NCBI GenBank assembly: GCA_011009095.1 | Contig: VTPC01091278.1 | Span: 11,367-75,366 of the forward strand | From: Ignelater luminosus | Lineage: Eukaryota; Arthropoda; Insecta; Coleoptera; Elateridae | Length of the DNA stretch: 64,000 bases | Direction of reading: 5' to 3' | In this document: positions 46,061 through 59,536 of the stretch, one piece after another | Layout of the letters: every line of letters begins with the position of its first letter | How positions within the stretch are numbered: position 1 is the stretch's first letter | Notes under the pieces: generated by a model | Databases searched by the model: none | Told to the model about the DNA's origin: nothing | What the model saw: only the letters and a program-made list of their open reading frames with translations | Translations under genes and position numbers: made by a program

Positions 46061-49000
46061 CTAGTATGATTAGAACTTAATGTTGTTCGATAAAATCAGA
46101 TTTGGATCTCTCGCAATAGACCAAGGCCGTTTGGAAATCCAATTTGAAGCTCGGGTAGGAATGGATCAGGTTTACGTTTTTGGGCTCTAAATCAGGAATT
46201 CAAAGGTTTTTGATTATTCCTGTTAAACGTCTTCAAAACTTCTCACATTAATCAAACACACTACTTAGGTTCCTTTTAATTGCATCGTACTACGTGATGT
46301 AAGACCGTTCAGTTTTGATTAGATCGTCATGGCAACACGATACACAGTTTGTAGTGCTGTTCAGAATTTAATTAGTAAATAATATATTAAGATGCTTTCA
46401 CGTTTCTTAAAGCGCGGCTGATTTCTAGAAGTAAAGCCTTATTTTAGTTTGTTGAATTTCCAAAAGTTGCTTGAACTCTTTAAAGCTTTCTTGAGCGATT
46501 GAAACAAGCGTAACAAGCGACGTATCTCACTACAATCATTTTGGTCTTCCTGCACTGGATTTTCAAGATTCAGAGTATCCAGTAACCTGAAAACATAAAA
46601 ATCTTGCAAAGGTCAGAAATTTCTTCTATTAAGTAAGAAAGTGGGGAAGTCTGTCCAAAATCAGATAAATCTTCCAGTGAAGAAGGCAAACTTAAAATTC
46701 TCAAAGTCTCTTATGTAAGCTTGAATTGTTTTCTTCCTTTTCGCTTCTACGTAGTATCTTCCTTGTCACAGTCTGTCTTACACTTTTTTCCTTGGTATTT
46801 CTTTTTTTGACATGGCCTGTTTTACTTTCTTTTCTGTTTTTATTTTGTCCTTTCTTTAACAGTTCTTTACCCTCATTCATCTTTACTATATCTAATTTGG
46901 TTTCCCCTCTTTTCCTTATAGTTATGCCATTTTTTTTCATTATTTGGATATAATGATGATAACGACTGAAGTTGTATTTTGATCAAAGTAGACACCATCG
47001 GCAACTAATGACTTTGCAGTAATCTTTTTAAAAATTCGAGATTCTCTAAATTTCCTTCTGAAAAACAAGACTCTGATCTGAAATCTAATAAAACCAAAGT
47101 ACAAATGTCTCCAGCAGTGAGTAGTGTTTTAAGAGAAGAAAAAATTGTTATCTATGGTACGGAAAAATAAGATGCTTATCTTATCCTTTTCCACAGGCAT
47201 TACAGCAACGGAATCTTGTCGAGTATCAAAAGTATCTTAATATGGAGAAGAATAAAAACCTCAACATAACAACGAATTAAACTTTCCCAGTTCCAAGAAT
47301 CTCTCCTGTTTATCTTATAGATAAAATCAAAGTCGCTGGGTTTTGCGACCATCATCGTATGTCCCAATGACATACTAATCTATAACGTCGAATTCTATGA
47401 CATTATTGGTGTTGCTTTCCAATATTGTTTTTCTTCTTGGGTTATAGAATGTGAAATTGAAAACAGTCATTGTTACCCAACACCTGGTCTATGGTAGAAA
47501 GGGGTCTGAAATGTTGAATGTCGACATCTGATAAGGTTAGCTATCTGATCCCTAGGTCTAGCGGCAATGATTTGATCAAGGAATATTTCCAGGTTGCAAC
47601 TTTGATTTTTTGGCTTTTCTTGTAAAAAGCCTTAAAGTATTGAATTTTTATGTATCTAAAGAATTCTGACACTTTTCAAATACATATTCTTCCAAGGGTG
47701 AATGCATTGTGATCGAGAATGTTTCAAGATCTCTCCTTGGTCAAAACCATCACACAAGCTGAAATTAATTGAATGTATGAACAATAGTCTACTAAAGAGT
47801 GAAAGACAGTCTCATAGGTATGAAAGAGCGTATCCACTTGGCATAATAAATAGTTGTATGAAGGGCTACATATTTTTAGATAAGCATCGAATGAAACGTT
47901 AAAAGAAAAAGAAACATTACAATAATATTCACGGAAAATATTAAATACACCTGCTTTTAACATGTAAGCTCTGTTTTAGTTTTATTTTAGAATTCATAAT
48001 TGCATGTGCTTACAAGATTATTCCCAACAACTTCGTTATTATTCAAAATGATTCTGAGAATTTAAACTGCAAACAAGGAAGTTGATGCGCTCAAAGGTAA
48101 ACATAGTAAAGTGTTAACGTTGTAATACAGCAATAAATATTATTATTTGGATACACAAAAAATGAAAGTGACCAATTATATACTGATTAATAAATTAAAC
48201 AAAAAATTTAATCGATGCTGAAGGCAGATGAAATTACACCTCATTTTCTAAAACTTAAATTTTCTTAAATAATTTCTCAAATGTCAATTTTATAAAAACA
48301 AGCATAATGGTGAAACCTGAAAACCTGCAGTATCATAAAGTAGCCATCAAAGGTGTCCAGTTTCTTGTTTATATGTTTGCTCGGAAATAAATCAAGAAGT
48401 CTTCAAGACTTTCTATGGATATTCTGTCCTTTTCTTCTTCAACTTTGTTAATTGAAAAATATTTAATTCAAATATTCAAATATTTCATATTAATATTGTT
48501 GCTGTTGAGAATGCTGTATGTACTTAAATGCAAATGTAACCCATTTTTTCGAAATGTCATACAGACACAAATCAACTATATTGCATTTCTAAAATGCATA
48601 CTTTGCGGATGAGTCTGGTCAAACCAGGCAGACTTATAGCCGAAATAAAACTCCCACACTAAACAACTAACGCCCACGGTTCGTGTTATTGCAAAAATTT
48701 CTCTTCGAACATCAAAACCTATAATTCTAATAATTTAGAAGTTTTCACATTTTTTAACCTAACCAATCACCTGGGATTTCTTGTTGTGGTAGGCACCAGA
48801 TCACGAGTTTAAACTTATCTCATCTCCTTAACAAGATCAACTTACAGGAACAAAAGCCAGTTTATCCTATACAATAAAGTGGCTTTTTTGAGAACTAGTT
48901 AAAAAATTGTTTCAACAATGCAAATTTCACAAAAGAAGGTCAGAAGTAGCAGCAGGAAAAGAAGTTCGTTGTTGATGCAGGAGAGGCTGCAGCCATTTCG

Positions 49001-51589
49001 TTCCCAGCGCATTCCTGCCGTACGTGCCAGCATCGCGTTGTTGCTTCATAGGTCAGCCAGCCGCGATGTATCTTTCGTTGTGCACCCAGGGGTTCGCAAA
49101 CGGCGGGACGAAGGTCACCAACTTACGGAAATGTCATAGCAATTCATTTATGTAAACATTTGTCTTAGTAAATTAACAAACAAGTCGTTTTCAGCCAAGA
49201 TGAAGAGCATCTTAAAGTTAAGCTTTCTTCGTTTGTGTGTAAATTAGATTGGGTACTTGATGTTTTCTACAGCGTATTTATATGGGGCAAACATGACAGA
49301 AGTGAAATCTTTACTGGCTTTTTTCTAATGTTTGTATGATTGTTGTCGTTGTATAATAATACAAACATTGATAGATTTATAAGTGGGATTTCTTTTATAT
49401 ACTAACGTAAAGGAAAGCGATCAATCTTTATTATAAGCATTCGAATGTATCAGATCGAACTAATTTAATTTATCATTTTTCATTAAGTTTAATTTGTGAT
49501 TAGAAGACATTTCAAGGCTTGAAACAGGGTAAAGTATAATAGAAAGAAGAAAGAGATTTATTAAAGGATTTTATAGTTTTATTGGCCTGTAAATTATTTT
49601 TGATTTTTACACGAAATCTTACGTGTTGTAAGAATTAAAAGCGCATTACCTTGAACTTCTTATGAAGTCATGTTAAAATTAAAGCGAGGTTTCCTTTTAA
49701 TTTTTTCCTCTTCCTCTTTTGCATGAGATTCAGTATTACTACATCAAGGTTAAATTGGTCTTTTTGTGCAAAAGGAAGTTATAATTTGTGGAAACATGGG
49801 AATAAATAAAAATGACGTAAATAAATGTGTTTTACATGTTAGTAAGTGAAAATAAGGCCTGATCTTATTCTGAAAGTTGAAATCTTTGGAAAGCAGAACC
49901 TTTTATTTCAATTTAGATCAATTTATTTCAAAGTTACATTGTTTTTAATTTGTGTTTCCTTTAAAAAGTTTGGAAATAAATTAATTTCAATTTCTTATAA
50001 TTATCTGAGAATATTCTGAGAATTCTCAAAATGTTCAATTAAGAAAAACTGATGAATTCATCTTCTTATGACTATCTAACCTTTGCAGGGTTTTAACCTT
50101 CCGCATTTTGCCTTGCCATCACCCTTTATTGGACTGTTTACTTTGCTGATGTAACTTGAATAAAGTCTATTCTTTTGGTCTTCGATGTTTTTACCGCAAA
50201 TATCAATTTATCAATTTTAGATCACTTTTATCATTTTAAAATCGCCCAAGTCATGATGGAATTACCCATCTAATGAATTTAAAAGAAACTAGTTGATAAC
50301 TATGAGACCCATTGAAAAGCTTTTTTATTACTCTTTCTCCCAATATTAATATCCTAGTTCAGGTGTAGGAAGATTTGTGTAAAGAAGATTTTATCAACAG
50401 AAACTAACTTTCAAGCGGAAACTTAACCAAACGCCCAAGTTCGTTAAACGAGCTCCATACATCACTTTTAAATTTCTATCAGTTGGTTCAGGTCTTTAGA
50501 AGATCTTGGTTTTAATTATTATTATTCTGTAGTAATTCTGAGCACACGACTCATCTATTTTCAGACACCTAGTACAATGATCTCGCTTTAATCTTGAGTC
50601 AGGTATTGGTTTGCATTTTATTTTTCGAGAAGTTCGTTAAATCACTCATGATTTGAACTACAGACGTTTGCCCTATTTAGCCAAAGATTTCCAGTTGTTA
50701 CTAGCTCTCGATCTATCAATTTTTCATCTTTCTCGCTTGGATGCACAATAAAATCTTTTGTATTTTTTGTTGCTATTCTTCCCAGAAGTTTCTTGGTGGC
50801 ATTTTAATATTTCACTTATTTTAATTAAATTTATCCTTCTAAAAGTAACATATTGGAAATTGCCAAAGGTTTCTGTTATTATTGAGTTTTCCTGTTTAAT
50901 ATAATTTGAAGAAAACAGCAGGAATTATTTTTGTAAGATATCATGTCTTCATCATAAGATTATGTTGTTGTGTTTGCCTGATTATTAGTCTTAGATATTA
51001 CATTACAGTTGTACAAAGCTGAACTTAACTAACGGCTAGTGCTTTTGCCACAGTTTACTGTAGTCTACATTGAGACTCTAACATTATTGGATGGAGCTAG
51101 AATAAATGTTTTGAAGTCTGCAGTTGACGTATCATTTATATTTACCGTTTGGTTCTTTATTCAGTACCTGCAAGAGCAAGAAATCCTCAAACGGTAGTTT
51201 TTCATGGTACCTCTTTACCTTTACTCTTTATTTAACTAACTTTCTTAACTAGATTAGTCAGTTGGACCGTCTGTCTTAGTGAGCCTTGGCTATTTGATTT
51301 TAATTTTTACTGGATCTCAATTCTACTTGACTCGAACTTGGCAAGGAAGTCAGCGATAACTTCTGCTCATACTACCAAGTCTCTTAACTAGGCTGGTGGG
51401 GTTGGCGAATCCGGAATTAGTTGTTGGTGATACGTTCTTAAGTCAGTTGTATTTGTGGTAAATTAGATTGCTTGCTGGTCTTCCTGGGTTCTCGCTGCAG
51501 TATAGATAGGGTCGTTTTACCCATATCTTGTAAGGTTACAAACGGTGTCTGGGCGTTGTTTGAGTTCTCTCATTTAGCTTTCTACGAGT
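46061..51589. other. AT-rich stretch, no gene recognised
   Basis: Opposite frames at 46701-46953 come from low-complexity T/C-rich sequence. A slightly GC-richer patch at 48950-49140 holds a 73-codon plus-strand frame rich in R and S with no known motif. Between 50000 and 51589 phrases typical of decayed elements occur, but I could not assign them; the 51300-51589 part may continue the LINE remnant to its right. Confidence 0.4.
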
Positions 51590-52140
51590 ACATATTAATG
51601 CTTCGTAAGTGAGCCCGTTCGTTTTTTTTTTTGTTGCTGACAATTCGCTCTTTTCCATGCCTTTACTTTCTCTGTATTCGATGGTATCTTTGACTCGAAA
51701 TATATGCAGTGCCAATTCCCCAGTTAAGATAAGACAGAGACTGATTTGTATGCTTTCGTATAAACTTAGAACCCTTCTAATTCGCGCCTGGCTCCATATT
51801 GTTATGCCATACTAGAGAATAAATTGTTTGCACCATTTCGCAGAGTTTAAAGAATCTATTCTGCCTTATGGGTAGCTTAGCAGCCATGCAGATCGAAGCG
51901 CAATATTCGACGTTACTTTGGCAATGTTCTGCATATTGATCTTAACCGTTAAATTCTGGCTGTCTCCTTTAGATTAAGTTCTATATACGGTACTCTAGGA
52001 AATTTTTAGCTTGTTATAGTTTAGACGATGCTGGTTGATCCTGCAGTTAACTTCTCTTTTGGTTCATGCTGGCTTTTTCCTTGAATCATTATTGCTACGT
52101 CAACACGTAGGATGCGGAAAATACGCAAAACGTGCTTTCG
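51590..52140 (-). pseudogene. R1-like LINE reverse transcriptase C-terminal remnant
   Basis: The minus strand reads VDVAIMIQGKSQHEPKEKLT (like the region just after motif C, with the first aspartate replaced by V), then KFPRVPYIELNLKE, then LTVKINMQNIAKVTSNIALR, and then FILYGITIWSQARIRRVLSL, YESIQISLCLILTGELALHI and FRVKDTIEYRE. This follows the R1/LOA pattern: L-x-x-x-x-H-I, A-x-K-x-x-x-x, L-x-x-R-R-L-x-x-x-x-x-S-x-x-L-Y-G-x-x-x-W, then L-x-x-x-Q-x-x-x-x-x-R-I-T-G. It is heavily decayed with frame changes and stops, and clade assignment is tentative. Confidence 0.55.
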
Positions 52141-55139
52141 CATATTTCGATTACGACATTTCCAGTTTTGTTTTTGTCTAGGATTGTATGACACATAACA
52201 AGGAATGAAACGGGAAATTTTAATGTCCTGAACGAATAAATCTAAAGATACCGATGCGCTTTTTGCATATTTTTCGCGCTTTAGCTTATAATAATTGTAA
52301 TTGTTAATATATTCTAGGAAAGAATCAATGTCAAGATTTTAAAAATATTTAGACCCTTGCAGGCAGCCTCTCGCTGGTATCTTTTGGTATGTTGTTTAGA
52401 GTTTGTATTTCTATCAAGCAATCGCTGGGATAGCTTCTAACTGTATCCTAAGCTCATCTAGGTGTGAAACAACGTAAGAGTCGAGTTTCAAGAAATTAAT
52501 TTCTCCAAACTTTTTCGGGCTGTTCTACTAGTTATCTATAACAGAAACTTGATGTTCAGGTTAAGTTTGGTGCTGATTTTATCTTCAGAAGGATGTATTC
52601 GTCGACAATTTTTACTGTCCCTTTTGATTTGGCAGTTTGGCACGTCAATGTAGTTTGCAAAGACTGACATTTGGATGCTGGTATTTAACGGCAATCTATT
52701 CCAGGTACACTAAATTTGATACTAAATTGTACATTCTGAGTCGACTTAAGATTTATGGAGCATACTAAGTTATTAATTTAAGTTCATAGGACTGTTTTTG
52801 CTCTTTTAATAATCTCAATTTTAAAATCTTGCAATCCTTAACCTTACTACATTGCAAGATTTCTTTTTTATTTAATTTATTTTAATTCTACATTAAAAAG
52901 CAACCTGTGAGCTCAGTCTTATAGAAATCCAGAAATCAATTGCAGTGAAATTTCCTGAATTCTTACTTATTTAATGTTTTGTAATACTACCAAACTAACT
53001 TCTTTTTACAAACAGAAGATAAATAGACAGTTGTGAGTCCCATGCAAAATTGTTAAATTAAGCTTATCAAATATAGACTTGTACCAGTAACTTTTTACTT
53101 TAAAATGCATAGCACCATTTTAATGAAATTCAGTTTGTATGATATTAAAAATAGTCCTTAAACACATAAGTGCATGATACAAGGTGTTTTTGTTAGAAAC
53201 AAAATTAGTTATGCCGATCTGAAGAATCATTTCGAAAGAATAAAAGAAGTGTGTGTGAAGTAAAAAATGTGGTTACAATACAGTTAAACAATATCTAAGG
53301 CGATAATTGGATTGAAATTCGTGACACTATAAAATGCCTGCTGTGAATCATGGAGATCTAAATCTGTTACACAAAGTAGTTTTAAAACGCCCCCTTTTTT
53401 TCTTCCAACGTAAAAATTGGAATGTTTTATGCATTTGCAATCTGCAGTTTCGATTTTCCTATTTATTTTAATTAGGTTCTTTTCTTCAAGATTTTATAGA
53501 ACAAAATATTTAGTTATATATAAGCATTATTTATGTTTTTCTATGCCCATGTAAAAGATAGGTCGTTTTTAGCAGTACAAAGACCTTTTATGCTTATTAT
53601 AGTAAAAGCCTTTTATAACTAACATTAGTATAACATCAGAATTATTTTAAAGATATAATAAATGACCAACAACCTCTGTGACATTTTATTTACACATTTT
53701 TATAGTAAAACCTGCATTAATTCAATCCGATTATCTAACTTACATTTTGAAACGCCACAATGAATAGGTTTTTTTGCATGTGTTTACAAACATGATTTTC
53801 TTAAATTATATTCAGGCCAACGCACGAAGATAGCACAAACAGCAAACTATTTCACATATATCAAACCAATAAAAGAGAGCTTTAAATCTATTGCCTACAT
53901 TTGTTATCTCATACTACTCAGGATTAACCTCTTAAGAACTTCCTGCTTATGTATGCATACATTGTATTAACATAACCTTTAACATTTAAAAATCTCATAG
54001 TCATTGTTATGTGAAATACTTTTGTAGGATGAATTTTTTTAATGAATGTAGCCTCTGTTGTCTATATTATACACATGTATTATAATAGCCCTATTAGTAC
54101 AAGCCCCAATTTTAACATTAAATTAATTAACCGTTAAACGTCTCATTAGTTAGTAACAAAATTAAGACTAATAAATCAGAATTTTTTATAAATCATCGAA
54201 AAAAATTCAAGAATCGACCTTTAAAAGAAAGAAAACAACAAAAAAATAAATCAAATGCTATGATGATTAATAACCAATTCTATTTTATCCGATTGGCATT
54301 TAAAGTTAACGAGCCGGAAACTTCATCCTTGTCTAGGTATATAAAGCGAAAACAAACCGAGCCAACACAATTTTTAATTCTAAACGCATGCAGCAGTAGC
54401 AACGGCAGCAATCCTTTTACACGACTTTATATACTTGCTCAAACATGAACCTACTCTACTTCCACAGAAGTGACTACTTTTCCTTTCCTTACCAGAATAA
54501 ATCATAGTTTGATATGTTACAAGACGCGTACATCCAGAATAACACAAGAATGCTTTATACTTAGAATTAAAAATTTTTAATGTTTGCCTTCCTAAAGGTG
54601 TACCATTAATGGTTTTTAATAAATGGGTTGGCTTTGAACACACACGTAGTTAAAAAGATCTTCCCACTGGCTATAATTACGTTTGCACCGCAAGAATACT
54701 AAATATTCTACATCTTTTTATGAGTCTGAAATCACTTTGAGAATAGTAATTAACATCTAAGGGATAATTAATGTTTCTAATTATTTAATATGTTCTTTGT
54801 CCCGCCCAATTTCGATTCTTCTTCAGTGCATCTCCGACCAAAAAAGAAAACAATAATAAAGATATTTCGAATGCGCCTTAAGGTGCTTTTTTTCAATAAA
54901 CGTTTTAACCTCTACAACCATAAAAAGCGCATAAAGTTTTCTCTTAAACGCATTTGCCAAAACACAATAAAACTGACCATCCAATCTTAAAACTGATGAC
55001 CCTAAAGGTTTGACCCACATACCCTTGATGGTATTACGTAGAGAAACTAAAAAGGAAGATAACAATTTATAGGTACATAAAAGCTAGAGCCTCATTACAT
55101 CTGATTTGTAAAGCCCAGTTTATATTAGCCTATCTATCG
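52141..55139. other. No gene recognised
   Basis: AT-rich. Frames at 54380-54643 and 54823-55065 on the minus strand share a vague T-I-x-G-x-P-L-G phrase but no known family. No element ends seen. Confidence 0.45.
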
Positions 55140-55488
55140 CATTTATCAGAGTTACCGGCCATTTGTGTGAAGCTGGCGAAGAAAAACGAAACACGTTTCT
55201 TCTCCCGGCTCTTCTAACCGGAATTCGTCAGCTGATACAGTAGCAAGTAGGCGCTGAAACAGTTGTGTGTATAGTTATTCAAGGTGCAGGAAGCGTCGCG
55301 TTAGAGGGACGCAAGTACAGTTAGTCAGATCCTGGCGGCCTTGGACATACCTGATATACGTGCAACTTCGCTCCTCGCGTCCCTTTATACAATTCCTCTA
55401 TATGTGTTTCTCGTGTTATTTTTAAATGTTATTCTGATCGCTGACCATACACACAGACACTTGCCTTCACACGAATTCTCTTGTGCAG
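55140..55488 (+). other. Candidate non-coding first exon with splice donor
   Basis: A GC-richer island in AT-rich DNA ends in GTGCAG followed by GTAAGTG (exon end at 55488), a near-perfect splice donor. Within it are initiator-like CAGTT elements (55257 and 55318) and no long open frame, which fits a 5'-untranslated first exon of a host gene whose coding exons would lie to the right, beyond a long intron. This rests on composition and the donor only. A promoter without an exon, or an unrelated GC patch, would look similar. Confidence 0.35.
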
Positions 55489-56559
55489 GTAAGTGTCAAG
55501 CACACAAATAATTTTATCTTCTAGAAAAACAAGCAAGAGAATAAAAAAGAAACTAGAACACCTGCTTGTGCGTGGAATTAAAAATATGCAAATGCAATAA
55601 AAATAAAATTACTGTTAATTAAGTCGACCATAAGTCATTAAAATCGATTGAAGACACTCCTAAAATAGTAAACGTAAAATCGAATTGTTTTGTTTATAGA
55701 CTTGATGATGTTAATATTTATGTATGCAAAAACAATAAGAAAACTGCAACTACTAAGGTTTTTGTTATTTCCTAGAATAACAACAAACGGTTTATGTGAT
55801 TAATGATGTTGATGCTCTAAAGTTGAAGGTTTCTAGTCTAACATGGCATTCAAATCATTCACGCATTACGCAATATCTTCAAGGAATCAAATGGAATGCT
55901 TTTGATATCATCCTATAGCAGTTGTTGGCGATGTAGGTGGAACATGTAATTTAGAATTACAGTTAACGATGTAGATATTAGAAATAATATTTATAATAAA
56001 TAACAAAAAGGATGTGTGTGTATAGATAAAATAAGATGTGAACATCCTTGGGAATATAATTTTAGAGAAAGCTGCAATATAAAGTTCAGGATATCTGAAT
56101 GAATCGTAACAGTAGGAAGTTAGTAATTTTTGTGTTAATTTAAAATTTTTTGAATCTACATTAGAATGTTAAGCTTTAGTAGGTAAATACCGTAGCAAAT
56201 AATTAAGTCTGTTGTATTGCGTTGTCTACCCAAATCTTAACAATGTCTCTACTTACATTTTGAATGCACCGGACTAGACGTTATTAACTGCCTTGGGAGT
56301 GGATATAGAGCTACATAAAAAATATTTCAACGGTAATTGTCTAATTAAATTCATAAATTTATTTAAAATCTATTGAATTTTGTCCAATTTCGACAAAATA
56401 TCTGTTTGGGTTGGTTTACTTGATAGACAAACTCTTCTACCTCTAATTGCAACGCGTTTTCCTTTTTGACGTCGACAGAGATTCCGCCTTTCTACTTCAG
56501 CGTTATTTGCTTACCCCTTTTTGGTGTACTTCTAGTCCTATCTTCCTAACTTTACTTCT
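55489..56559. other. No gene recognised apart from the repeat copy
   Basis: AT-rich sequence that would be intronic if the candidate exon at 55488 is real. The stretch at 56400-56559 may be a further decayed part of the LINE remnant to its right. Confidence 0.4.
55780..55890 (+). repeat. Dispersed repeat pair, copy 1
   Basis: Matches 60499-60605 in the same orientation. Shared blocks are TGATTAATGATGTTG, AGTCTAAC / ACTTAACG, and GCATTCAAATCA followed by TCACGCAT and ACGC/ACGA. In one frame both copies translate to INDV.....L..LT.HSNHSRIT.., with a stop in copy 2. Confidence 0.65.
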
Positions 56560-57150
56560 GGTCGTAAGACTCACCAAGTCAACATGTACTAGACAGTGAT
56601 GTCTTTTGTCGCACAATAGCCCTGTTGGCTATTAGTTTCTCTTATGGTATTTGCAGACTTTTGTAGTGTTGTTTACACTTGTCTTGCCAATTTACTGTCA
56701 ATTTCTAGTTCTTTCAAGGCCTTCAGTAATTATGGTGGTCGTTTTTTTTTAAACTGTGTCTCCCTGCTTGTAATTCCTTCAACGTGAGAGTTTGATTGGT
56801 TGCTGATCTTCCACTTTGGAATCCTTTTTATATTTGCATAGCGTGTAACAGCTCAATGTCCCAATAATGTTTGCAATTCGGTTTTGCTCCCTTTTGTATA
56901 TCGGGCGTGTTTTGCCTCTGTCCAGTCATGGAGTGTTTTTTAGAGCCCAAATAATCATTTCAACTAGTATATCATCACTGCTTCTACTTGTATTACTTTT
57001 TAAGTTGCTTATAATTTTTCTAACGTGCTCTAGTTGGAATCATCTTATAGATTATGAAGAAAATAGTACCCTAAGAAGCTTGGGCGAACTTCAGAAAGCA
57101 TTCGTCAAAATAGTTCGTGTTGGTTTATTCCATGCCGGCAGGTAATCTCA
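56560..57150 (-). pseudogene. LINE linker and reverse transcriptase N-terminal remnant
   Basis: The minus strand reads VRKIISNLKSNTSRSSDDIL then VEMI, matching the pre-RT signature I-x-x-L-K-x-N-K-A-P-G-x-D-x-I-P-x-E (the APG core is replaced). It continues IYKREQNRIAN or, in the neighbouring frame, TKGSKTELQTLLG (the G-x-K-x-x-x-x-N-Y-R-x-I fingers motif), and then ALKELEIDSKLARQV followed by TTLQKSANTI, which resembles the helix after motif A. Motif A itself is damaged or deleted and motifs B and C are not recognised. The overlapping plus-strand 92-codon frame (56867-57145) is a shadow. Confidence 0.6.
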
Positions 57151-57379
57151 ATTTTGTTACCAACTGAGAAAGCTTCGAACTTAGAACCGTAAGCCTCCAT
57201 CTACTGTCTGAATGCTTCCAATTGCTTCTACCATGCTTTAGATTTCATCAACTGTCCTTGGAACATTTCTAAAAGCATCTCTAGAGCTGTTCTTTACACT
57301 GTTTAACTATACACAAACCAGGTCACTGGGCGCTCTTGGTGTGATTGGAAGCTCAGAAGAAACTGTGTCAGTACTACTA

Positions 57380-59400
57380 GAAGCTTAAAAGTGATCTAAA
57401 TCTGTCTAATAGCAATATAAGGCCGTCTCGAAACTCTCTATACTTTTATTAAGTTTGAAGTGAAGCTTCTTCATAGCGCTTTTTCGAAACGCTTTAGATT
57501 GCCCTAATAGCATTTTAGACCTCTTGCAAGTATTGTTCACTGTTCTCAGAGCGTCTAATAATAGTGTACACATACTAACCACAGTTCATTTTGAATTGCA
57601 GACAGTCAAGATAATTTAAGGCGCCTTTGAAGTAATTTGGAATTTTTTGTTAGTTACTTCAATCTGAAACTTTCCTGAAACGATTTGAAACAGTTTAGAA
57701 ATTTCCTGACTTTTTTTTAAATAATTTGTAAGGACGCCTCTTCATAGCGCTTTTGTTAACTTCCAGAAATCTTCATATTGCTTTAATAGCGAGCATCTCA
57801 AACTGTCTTATGGCACATCACAGTATATTATAATTGAAGACCTTCTGGCTAAAACAGCCTTAGTCAAATTTTTCAAAAATAGTTTTTTTTATGAATCTTT
57901 AGAGCTATCTGGTCACCATCGATTCAACTGCTTAGTTTATAAATCAGTCAACAAGATTCGCCGCTTCAGCATTTAAAAAATTACCACTTTTACAAAAACA
58001 AGCAAAGTCCACTTCAGTTTTTAACAACAATAGCCTTTGTTCTAGACTATGGTGGTTTTTGCAAAAGAAATTGAAATTTAACTAGCGGAATAATTGTTTT
58101 GATTGGAGTGGTCGTTCAAAAGAATCCAAGGTAACCTCGTTAAGCACGAGTGTTCTCCAAAGGACAAGACAGAAAACACACGAATCGAGCAAATAAATTT
58201 TCAGAAAAACTTCGTCACTTCATAAAGTATCACATTAAATCTTTCAGGTCTAGGAGGTCTCATTATTCATCTAGGGTCAATTCGAATAGTCCACGACGTG
58301 CTCCTTAATTTCCGGACATAATGAAAATTTGTGAAACTTATTTTATACGCTGCTGCCTTATTGAGGACACAATAAACTTTTAAAACTTCAATACAGATAT
58401 ACGAAAACTTAAAATCAAAAGAGCACTTTCAGTTTTTATTGCGTCCTGGAAAATTTGAAAAATGATACTATGGTTGTTTTTTCCAAAAGATCTTCAATTG
58501 TAGTGACTTCACCTCGTTCTAACCTGACAACAGACAATACGATATGAAGTGCCTTGAGGAATCTGGAGCTCTTGGTGATTTGAAACCTTCCAGGAATTAT
58601 TTGAAATCATGTACAAGCTCTCTAAATGTGTTGAAACCTATTTGAAGCCCTTGAAGCCCCTTTCACCGACCAGACATGTTTGCAATCAACTATCCCTTCC
58701 CATCCTTGACAGCGCGCAGCAGCGTTTATAAACTAAATAACAAGTTACACCTAGACTGTAAAGGCACATCACTACAGTGGCCTAATGATTTGACTTGACT
58801 TGAAGCGTATTTACTCTCACCAATGCCAAGAATTTTAAAATATTTCCGTTTCTGAATACCTTATGATACCATAACTGTATGGGAGTATAGTTGTACCATC
58901 TTTGGATCATTCTAGCTTATAAATAAAAATGGTCCGAGGCGTTTTGAAGCAGTTCTATGATCTCTGGAACCGTCTCGAAACGGAGCTGAATAGGTTACAA
59001 TTCTCCCAATAATATCTGAAGCTGAAATGTCTTTAAAGAGATTTGAGGTGACGTTTTCCCAAAGAACTTTTCAAATACTTTAGATTGCTTTCATAACGCT
59101 CATCCTCACACTAATATATCAATTGTGACATATCCAGATCAATTTTGACAATGTTTTATGTCACTTCCAGGATGTGTCAAACACTTTCATTACAAGCATT
59201 TTGAGCTGTGCTTAGTCTGCCTCATGATAGTATAGCTTTAACTTATTTTAGCCTACAAATAGTACATGGAAGGACTTCTAACGATTTAAAGCGCTTGAAA
59301 GGACTAAATTGTTTCAAGATTATTTCAATAGCAATTCAGTCTCATCTTTAAACCTTCCTTTAAGATTTCTTTAGATGCGCTTCAAATTCAATAACCTCAG
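57380..59400. repeat. Degenerate repeat field with recurring TTTAGATTGCTTTAATAGC-like block
   Basis: Related blocks recur: GATCTAAATCTGTCTAATAG (57391), CTTTAGATTGCCCTAATAGC (57491), ATCTTCATATTGCTTTAATA (57769) and CTTTAGATTGCTTTCATAAC (59080). They are commonly preceded by CTTCATAGCGCTTTT (57470, 57739) and followed by CTCAAACTGTCTTATG or CGTCTCGAAACTCTC. TTGAAAC/TTTGAAGC phrases are frequent throughout. The copies are too diverged to set one period; spacings of about 100 and 270 bases occur in the left part. Confidence 0.45.
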
Positions 59401-59488
59401 CTTCCCTATTAAATGGGCAAAAAAATACTCCCTGTTTTCAATATAATTATTCTATTCGCTTCTTGCATTTTTCGTTTCAGTTGTAAAA

Positions 59489-59536
59489 GGCTGAACTTGC
59501 AAAAGTTTGAACTTGCAAAAGGTTGAACTTGCAAAT
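59489..59536 (+). repeat. 16-bp unit repeated three times
   Basis: GGCTGAACTTGCAAAA, GTTTGAACTTGCAAAA and GGTTGAACTTGCAAAT follow each other without gaps. Confidence 0.9.

Noticed and set aside
46701..46953. Opposed 75-79 codon frames, one lysine-rich and one hydrophobic
   Set aside because: Both arise from a low-complexity T/C-rich stretch.
48918..49139. 73-codon arginine/serine-rich frame in a slightly GC-richer patch
   Set aside because: No motif, no splice or promoter context I could defend; kept only as a note.
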